Assembly: GCA_021464415.1 (NCBI GenBank)
Contig: CM038470.1
Location: forward strand, 23,399,601-23,463,600
Length of the DNA stretch: 64,000 nt
DNA from: Lonicera japonica
Lineage: Eukaryota; Streptophyta; Magnoliopsida; Dipsacales; Caprifoliaceae
Direction of reading: 5' to 3'
The translations under genes were made by a program, and so were the position numbers. The notes under the pieces were generated by a model. The model was not told the origin of the DNA and ran no database searches. It saw only the letters and a list, made by a program, of their open reading frames with translations. Below are positions 56,457 through 64,000 of this stretch, in pieces. Within the stretch, counting starts at the first letter, position 1. Each line of letters starts with the position of its first letter.

Positions 56457-57316
56457 ACACACAATATCGTTTTTTTGTGTTGAGTGTAACGTTAGGTTAG
56501 GTTTGGTTCAATTTGATTTAGTTTTGAAGTGGCCTAACCTAAATCTCTTCGATTTTGGTTCGGTTTGTACATTTCGGTTTCAATTTTTTCTTCGCTCAGT
56601 GTTTCTCAAATCGGTGCAGATCAGATCAATTTAATCGAGTGATTTTTAAATTGATCACAACACTCCTATGACTTACTACTAGTCTACTATAACTTATGTC
56701 CTCTCTACCAATGAAGCTTATCTATATTATAAGCAAATGTTTTTTTTCAACAAATAACTATCTTACATGTATGGTTAAGTGGATGTGAGACTCTGAGCCA
56801 TTAAATTGAATTCAAACATACGGAAGAATTAACCTACTTCCTTACCCTGTCATTCTCTCCCATCTTAAAATTCTTATATTTGAAATTGATTTATCGGGAT
56901 CTACAAAACAAAACTTGACTATAAAATACTGCAAAAAAATTATTGAATATTACCTAAATTACATAATTCCATATATTTATATATTCCTTTCAAGATTAAC
57001 ACAATAATTTATAAAAGAAAAGTTAGATTAAAAAATGAGCATAATTTACAAGTAAAACATAGTTTCCACATAAATTATAAAGTTAGTTAAAATAGTATAA
57101 ACCACCAAACAATTCTATGTTATAAATTATACATAATTGCTTTCTTTTTTTTTCTTTAAAGAAAAAAAAAGGACACTATGTATAGTAACTTGAAAATGCC
57201 TAAATCATCAAACAATTGTGCTCAGTTTCTCTCTAACCCCCATCCTCCTGAACCACATTCCGTCCATTCAAGATGGTCTCAAAAAAAAAAAAAAAAAAAC
57301 AAACCTCTAGTGTTAG

Positions 57317-57443
57317 GGTATTTTTTTTTTAATCTCTCTTAATTCTACAAACAAAAAAACACTCTTTACCCACCCCCATGAGTTGAACCATTGACCTTAT
57401 GACAAGGGTGAAAGTTGTCTACCACTAAGCCAACCCCTCTCCT
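57317..57443 (-). mobile_element. tRNA-derived SINE with 17-bp TSD
   Basis: On the minus strand: A-box TTGGCTTAGTGGTAGAC and B-box GGTTCAACTC at tRNA spacing, with an A-rich 3' tail read as T-rich on + (57320-57331). A perfect 17-bp TSD, CAAACCTCTAGTGTTAG, lies at 57300-57316 and 57444-57460. At 127 bp it is shorter than the other two SINEs here. Confidence 0.87.
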
Positions 57444-58363
57444 CAAACCTCTAGTGTTAGTTAAAATATGATTAATTTAACTAGAGTTAATGTTTTTATA
57501 TATAAAAAAAATTTATTTTTTACTTTAAACTAGTTTTTTGTTATTTTTAAATCCATCAACATATTTCACATTTTCAAACCAAAACTGGTGTCAAATCTGT
57601 TCACGACCAAATTTTATTTATATTTAAAGAATGTAAGTTTTATTACGAAACAGACTTGACGTTACACTACACCACTGCGCAAAGGTGACAATTAAACCAT
57701 GTCACCATCGAATTTGTTTTTGTGCCGCTATACCATTGAGGTACTTTATTTTAATCTTAAAATTAGAAAATGTTAGCTTATACTTTAAGAGTCATATTAA
57801 ATATCATATGAATAAAAAGTAAGGATTTGTTTAGTTCGATTTTTTTTTTATTTTTAAAATTATTTTTTAATTTGATTTATGTTTAGTAAACTATTTTTAA
57901 TTCTATTTTTTAAAAAAATAATATTATATAATTTTTGTCTTTTTCATTTCTTAAAGTTTTCCTACAATACGAAGGAAAAAATATTTATTTATTTACTTAA
58001 ATAAAATAAAGAGATTCATCGTAATACATATTTAGTACATAGAATTTAACTCATAAAACAAGAATTATATTCGAGTTTGCTTCAAGTTTTAAAACATTCA
58101 TAGAATACTACATTTCATTTAAAAAAGATTCAAATATTTGATTCAGGTTTTAGGCTAAGAATGTTACATTTCCAAAATGGATTATCACTTCAAAGTTCTC
58201 CCTTTCAAATGGGTGGAATAGAAAATTACTCTATATATTCTCTTTTAGATTTTTTGTTAAGCCCCAATTATTATTTTTACATACCAACACAATTTCTTCT
58301 TGTTTTTCCATTTATGTCATTCTTAAAAGAAAAAGTATATATTTTATTGGGACAATTAAAAAA

Positions 58364-58893
58364 AAGGTCTTATTAGAGAAAGATTTTCACACTAAAGCCA
58401 ATGAATAATTTTTTTGTAAATAAAGGGCCTATTTTTTTATTTTATTGATAATATGACATATGTCTTTTTTTTTCATTATAAAATGACATCCCAACCCTTA
58501 AAATAAACTAAAAAAATACCAATATGCATTAAAATATGGACTGCAATATGAACTTTGCAGTCCATATTTTACTGCAATATGAACTTTGTAGTCCATATTT
58601 TTGGTGCAAAGTTCATATTGCAGTCCATATTTTACTGCAATGTGAACTTTGCAGTCCATATTTCACTATAATATCCATATTTTTTGTGCAAATTTCATAA
58701 AGAGGGGATAATTTAGGTAATATATAACATGTTTTTATTATTTAAATGATATTTAAATTTATTCAAATACCTTCATTTAAAATATAAAACAAAATAGGCC
58801 TCTTACACTAATTACCAATTAAAAATAGGCCCTTCATTCAAAAAAATATTATTCATTGGAGTTTTGATAAAAATCAATGTGTAGTAAGACCTT
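58364..58893. mobile_element. Foldback element with 70-bp TIRs and repeated 30-bp inverted motif
   Basis: AAGGTCTTATTAGAG...CCAATGAATAAT...AAAGGGCCTATTTTT at the left end is matched by its complement at the right end (AAAAATAGGCCCTTCATT...ATTATTCATTGGAG...AGTAAGACCTT) over about 70 bp. The centre (58536-58680) repeats ATGGACTGCAATATGAACTT and its complement several times in both orientations. Non-coding. Superfamily and TSD not determined. Confidence 0.8.
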
Positions 58894-60011
58894 CTACCTA
58901 ATTTCTAGTATTTTATTTTTATTTTTTTTTGATTGTTACTATTAAATACATACAATGACTTTTCACAATTATTAACAATAAAAACTTAAATTTTATCTTT
59001 GTAAAATTGTTAGGACTTATCTTATGATTTTATTAAATGAAAGACATTTTGGCGATTGACACTCATTCAAGTGCTATCCCCATTTGAACCAAACAGAGGA
59101 GGTTATTCAATGTTTTAGGAAAGAAAAATTAATATTCAAACCAAACATTAACAATATATCTTAAATGTCATTTTTTATTTTAGGAATTTTAGATGCCCAT
59201 TATATTACCAAAACTGGAGCCAAGAGCCTTCTTTGTGTGTCTAATGTGTATTAAACTTTTTTTTTTTTATAAATAGATTGTTAACATGTGCCGTTAACAA
59301 GACCCTCCCCCCCCCCCCCTCCCCACCCCCACAAAAAAAAAAACCAAAATATAGAGCTTATAATATAAAAAAAATTATTAGTAGCCATCGATGAATTTTA
59401 AAGTTGGGACAGCTAGAGAGAGTCACATTAATTGAATTATTTAATGGCCGTTAAAGTTGTTGACAATTACAACTGCAAAATGTTCTATAAATATGAGGAC
59501 AGTAAAATATGGTTCTTGTGGTCTACACATAATAATACAATTAAATTTATAAATTACAAGTTTGGTTGTAAGAGATTAAAATATAGAAAATACACAAATT
59601 TAAGAAATTAAATAAATAATTCATTAATATTTGAAGTTACATAATGTATTTAAACGATTTTTAGTATTACTTTCATCCAAACTTATTCGGATTAAGGCTA
59701 TGTTTGATATTCTGAAAAATTAAAGTAGTGGAAATTGTTCTCAATAATTTTTTATTTTTTTTATGCAAATGTGAGGCTTGTGCTAGTTTGGTTGGTAATA
59801 AAAATGATAAAATTGATTGCGTTATTTTCTGATGTATCGTTGATTATAGTATCATAATTTAGAAATCAATATAAAAGTAAAATTAGAATATTTCCATCCA
59901 CAAATCCAACCAAACATCTTACGAATCAAACTCTCTGGCTACAAACGCAACCAATTAAACACCAACTAAATTCTCATATTCACATTCCTACCCTCCAAGA
60001 AACTAAACAAT
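58894..60011. other. AT-rich, nothing recognised
   Basis: Holds a C-rich tract at 59307-59335 (CCCCCCCCCCTCCCC) next to an A-run, and otherwise anonymous AT-rich sequence. No gene. Confidence 0.45.
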
Positions 60012-60017
60012 TAAGAT

Positions 60018-60293
60018 AGGTGGGTGCTATTGACATACACCAAAATACTCAATAACACTCCGTCATATTTACTCGGCCTTTAAGGACCGAGTATATGTGT
60101 ATATACTCGGTACCTAGGGACCGAACTATTTTTGAGTAAAAAAAATTACACTGACTCGGCCCCTAATAACCAAGTATATGCACACATACTCGGTTCTTAA
60201 GGGCCGAGCCAATGTGCACATACTCGGTCCTTAAGGGCCGAACCAATTTAGAGTGTTAGAGAGTGTTTTGGTGTGTGTCAATAGTAGCCCCCT
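60018..60293. mobile_element. MITE with internal ACTCGG/CCGAGT hairpin array and TSD TAAGAT
   Basis: Ends AGGTGGGTGCTATTGACATA and the complement of GTCAATAGTAGCCCCCT form a TIR that extends through CACCAAAA and ACACTC. The 6-bp flank TAAGAT is duplicated (60012-60017 and 60294-60299). The interior has at least four segments of the type ACTCGGYCCTTAAGGGCCGAG, each able to fold on itself. Non-coding, 276 bp. Confidence 0.82.
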
Positions 60294-61125
60294 TAAGATG
60301 TCACTTGGATTTTTTAGGTGAGGGGCTCACAAGAAAAAATATTGTTTAGCTTTTTTTGAGGAAGATACAAAAAGATATAATGCATGTGGGTTGTCAAAAG
60401 CAAAATCAAACACATGAATATGTATAGATTTTGTAAGTCGGGTACCTCGCTAAAAGCCAATATCAGATTTAGTTATTAGATCTGAGTTAATCGTTCTAAG
60501 AATATATTTAGAGTTAGGGGCTTCTTCAATTTTTAAATTGAATTTGTAAATCATAAGTTAAAAAAGTAAAAATACGCATTATGCCATTTACTCATGCGTA
60601 CTATGGTTGCAAATAAAGGTGATGTGATATTATGAGATTTAATATGTTAATTATATATGTCCTAGAAAAGAAAATTGAACATTTAATTTAGAACATCTTA
60701 AAAAATTGATAGAATTTTATTTTGAAACAGAAGGAGTATTATCTAAAAAGAAGTTATATTAGAAAGATAAAAATAATTTTTAGACTTGGGCAGTTGGCTA
60801 ATCCTAGTATATATTGAAGGCAATAAAAGAGTTAAGTACCTTTTGCATTTTTAAGAGGAGTCACGTTCGAAATTACGTCGTCCTAAATTAACTTTGATAG
60901 ATTTTAGAAGGACGTGGGGCAAAGTCTTTAAATTTTTTTAATAAAATACGTAAGTCTAATATCGCCTATTAGCGAAATACCGAAGTTAAAATAAATAAAT
61001 AAATTAAATAAAAATCATCCTCTATTAGTTATCACAAATTTAACCATTTGTGCAAAAAATTGAATTATACAGTTGGATCGTTTTGCTGCATGTCCATTCA
61101 AAACTATCAATATAAATGAAATTAA

Positions 61126-61424
61126 GACTCCGTTTGATAACAATATGGAAAAGAAAAATAAAAACACTTGATTTGTTAAGAAGTTGAAAAATAAGTTAAG
61201 GCATGTGTTAAGATATTTTCCATTTCGTACTCATTTTATGAGTAGATATCTTACATCATTCATAATATATTTTTTGTGAAAATTTTTTCTTCCTCAACCA
61301 CCAAAGAAAATTTCTCCATGGAAAAAGTCATAAAACAAGAAGACATATCTCAACTTATTTCTTAACTTCTTACAAAAATCAACTGTTTTTATTTTTTTTT
61401 TTCATATTGTTATCAATCGGACTC
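61126..61424. mobile_element. Tourist-like MITE, family B copy 3
   Basis: GACTCCGTTTGATAAC and the complement of GTTATCAATCGGACTC are paired ends, with TAA duplicated at 61123-61125 and 61425-61427. The core matches copies 1 and 2 in the NRPD1 introns. Confidence 0.8.
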
Positions 61425-61427
61425 TAA

Positions 61428-64000
61428 ATGATCCTTTTTTTTTTTATCAAATTCCCACTAAGTGAAGAAGAACTAATTAACTTCAAAAAGTAGTTGAAGC
61501 TCATCAAAAATCTTCGATCCCTCCCTAATTAAATTGGGCTATGTTTGGGTAATTATTTTATCCGGACCACGTATAATCATTACTAAAATAATTAAACAGT
61601 TATATGCTTTTGTCATGAAAGGGAAAGGGAAAGAGACAGGATCAGATTGAATTTATTGGATTTCATTTAATTATGTTTAGGAGGAAGATCAAATAAGTGG
61701 GAATGAAACTTTTCTTTTTCTTTTCTTTTTTATTAATTAATTTTTTTTGTGTATCAATAATAAGAGATAAGGGCAAATATGAAGTATACTATAAATTAAA
61801 AAAATAATACTTTTGTATGAGAAGCATTATTTAATGTCTATTAAAACCTTTTCTTTTTGAATAAATGAATTATTAACATATACCTTTAATATTACAAAGA
61901 AAAAAAGAGGAAAAGAAATTTAAACATGGAATTTTTGATATTTTTCCATTTTTTATTAAGAATAATCTATAAATGATCAGTAATTTTGTTCATGATTGAA
62001 TTTGGACTTAAGTATTGGGTGATTTTAAATCAATCCACAAGATTTGGAAGTTTATCCACATTTGAGTTAATCCACATTTTTTTTGTTTCAATTATCCACT
62101 TGTTGGATAAACTTACAAAAAGTAAAAAAAATTAGATTTGTAACCTTTTTTTAAAAAAATATGATATTAACAAATATAATTTTATAAAATTCCCTCATTT
62201 TTTTTATATTAAAACCTAATTAACTCCATTTTTGAGTTGATGCGCTTGTATAATTCTTCCATTAATTAACCACAAGAGAACTCTTGAAGTTTCATGGTTG
62301 GTGATGCCACCAGCAATGGCAATGGCCAATGGTGAAGAGAGAAAAGAAGTGGGATTGCCTCGAGTTGGGCATAGATATGTTGTATCAATTTCCAAATCTT
62401 TCTTTTCGGAATCAATTTTTTGGAACTTGAATCTAAATGTACATCAACACCTTGCAATTCAACACCCATAATTTTCTTTTATCTGCTACCAGGGAACCAC
62501 TTTAAGATCTTTCCCATGCATGGTGGTCTAATTAGGGTTGCTAAAATTGATGTTCTGGGCTTCGTCGTTCAAGAGTTTTTCTCCATACAAGAATTATTAT
62601 GTTGCTGATTTTATTATTTTCTGAAAAAATTCAAAAGTTCAGATTGTAATGATATAAGAAAATACCCAAGGCCCTTTCCTTAAAAACACACAAAGCCCAT
62701 TGTCTTCAAAAAAAAGAAAAGAAAATGGAACAAAAAGCTTGAACTAATTCCAAAAGAGAGGAACGCAATTGAGTACGTGTATATATATTATGTATGTAAC
62801 CTAGAAGATGAGGTTATTATGGGACTTTTGGGTATTAATAATTATTAATAGTAATAAAGTTTTCGGTGGATTAACTTAAATTGTAATTATGTCAAAAATA
62901 AATATATAATAGTCAATTATTTATTTTTTAGGGTGAATAGACTGAAAGATTTAGTGGATAAGTATAAAATCATCCTTAAGTGTACGTATTCCTTTTTATT
63001 GTCTTTCTTATTTCTTATTCTAAAGGTTAGATTAAAATGAAGTTTGCTTTTGCATCTAAAATCTTAATTTATTTTTCTAAATGATTAAATGCTATAAAAA
63101 CTTTTTCCCGTTAGCCATCCATATATTACATTGTCTAATCTGTATTAAGAAAATAGATTAATCAAGAATTACCATACCCATGCATTAATTGTGCAACTGT
63201 GACACGTATTTTAGTATTAAATAATGTGCGTTCGTGTAAAAGTAAAATTCAAATTTGATGACAAAGGCCGAAATGTTTGGTCCTCCATAAAGACTATATA
63301 TATTTTGATTATTTTCTAGGCTACCCACGTGAGCAGAGTCAGAAATTTAGTTAACTGAAGGAGGGAAAAATTAATATTATTACTATTTTTTCTTGAACTT
63401 AGAGAGGGGGTTGACAATTGCCCCTGATCCCCACCACTTCCCTTCACTCCTGGCTATTCATATTGTCATATTAGTATTAATTTTATCAAAATATATTCGA
63501 AAAGTTATAATATAAACTTTTAAAATTACATATTGCACGCTTTTACGATAAACATAATTACTTTAATACTATTATAACTTATTTTCTATAGCCCCAAAAA
63601 AAAACAAGGAAAAAAAAATCCATGTGCTCTCATTAAATTCCCCGCTAACTGCCTCTCTCTACATTTTCTCTTTCAGACACACATGAATATTAGAGGAAAT
63701 AGGCAAAACCAGATCAGCTACTACTATTCTTTCTTTTCTTCGCTTTAAATTCGTACAAATAGCTTTAAACTAATCTTTATGGGTATTTCACATTTCTATC
63801 ATTTTCTTGATTCTTTATAATAATAATTTCTTTTTAGTTAGTGCTTTAAGATTTAAAAATATATTTATATATCATTATTTAATGTAAGAATTTGTTTCTG
63901 ATAGCAACAAATTGGTTGGGAAAAGAGAAGGTAGAAGAAGGAAGAGGAAATCTTTGTACTCTCTAATTTATTGCCGTCCAAATTGTTGGACTTGGAAAAG
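61428..64000. other. AT-rich end of window, no gene assigned
   Basis: No convincing gene. A less AT-rich patch at 62260-62600 has short open frames on both strands (up to 67 codons) but none with a recognisable motif, so I do not call a gene. CT-rich and GA-rich stretches at 63640-63680 and 63918-63955 could be the leader of a gene beyond the edge, but nothing shows this. Confidence 0.35.

Noticed and set aside
60905..60970. Another foldback family A copy (GGGGCAAAGTC, AAGTCTAATATCGC)
   Set aside because: Two short words match but they are in the wrong relation to each other and no inverted partner was found.
62266..62608. Opposing frames of 62-67 codons suggesting a small gene
   Set aside because: No conserved motif, no better start or splice context than chance, and frames on both strands overlap.

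Overview
This is a eudicot nuclear window. It is AT-rich, has long introns with GT-AG borders (one is GC-AG), and carries many plant transposons. Two host genes are recognised, both on the + strand: NRPD1, the largest subunit of the plant-specific RNA polymerase IV (about 0.3-17.8 kb, 18 coding exons), and an SPX-MFS vacuolar phosphate transporter of the PHT5/VPT family (5' UTR near 26.9 kb, coding 34.4-44.5 kb). From established knowledge, the Arabidopsis counterparts AT1G63020 (NRPD1) and AT1G63010 (PHT5;1/VPT1) are also neighbours, so this pair looks like conserved microsynteny. I cannot name the species.

Layout: 0.3-17.8 kb is NRPD1. Its introns hold PIF/Harbinger-like MITEs, a foldback family, a SINE that abuts a splice donor, and a Ty1/copia element (8049-12136) sitting inside a foldback copy. 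NRPD1 exon 8 has a one-base frameshift in the sequence as given. 17.8-26.8 kb is intergenic, with a minisatellite, Tourist-like MITEs and two adjacent copia-type solo LTRs. 26.9-44.5 kb is the SPX-MFS gene, whose 7.3 kb 5' UTR intron contains a chimeric retroelement: a short-LTR (74 bp) TRIM-like element that encloses a one-LTR unit of a Ty1/copia element, joined at the primer-binding sites. 44.5-64 kb has no recognisable host gene. It contains a terminal-inverted-repeat element with a small membrane-protein ORF, a 5'-truncated RTE-type LINE, a Ty3/gypsy-type solo LTR with an array of a 12-bp perfect palindrome, a SINE, and several palindrome-rich foldback elements.

How the parts relate: Pol IV starts RNA-directed DNA methylation of transposons, and its own subunit gene is loaded with them. 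All six in-frame stops in the two copia elements fit C-to-T or G-to-A transitions, the pattern expected from decay of methylated cytosine. The SPX-MFS gene reads open across its ten coding exons (699 residues) and looks functional. NRPD1 would also read open (about 1,453 residues) apart from the single extra base, which may be a real lesion or an assembly error.

All calls come from reading the sequence by eye. Family assignments of the repeats rest on termini, target-site duplications (TSDs) and motifs, not on a database search.
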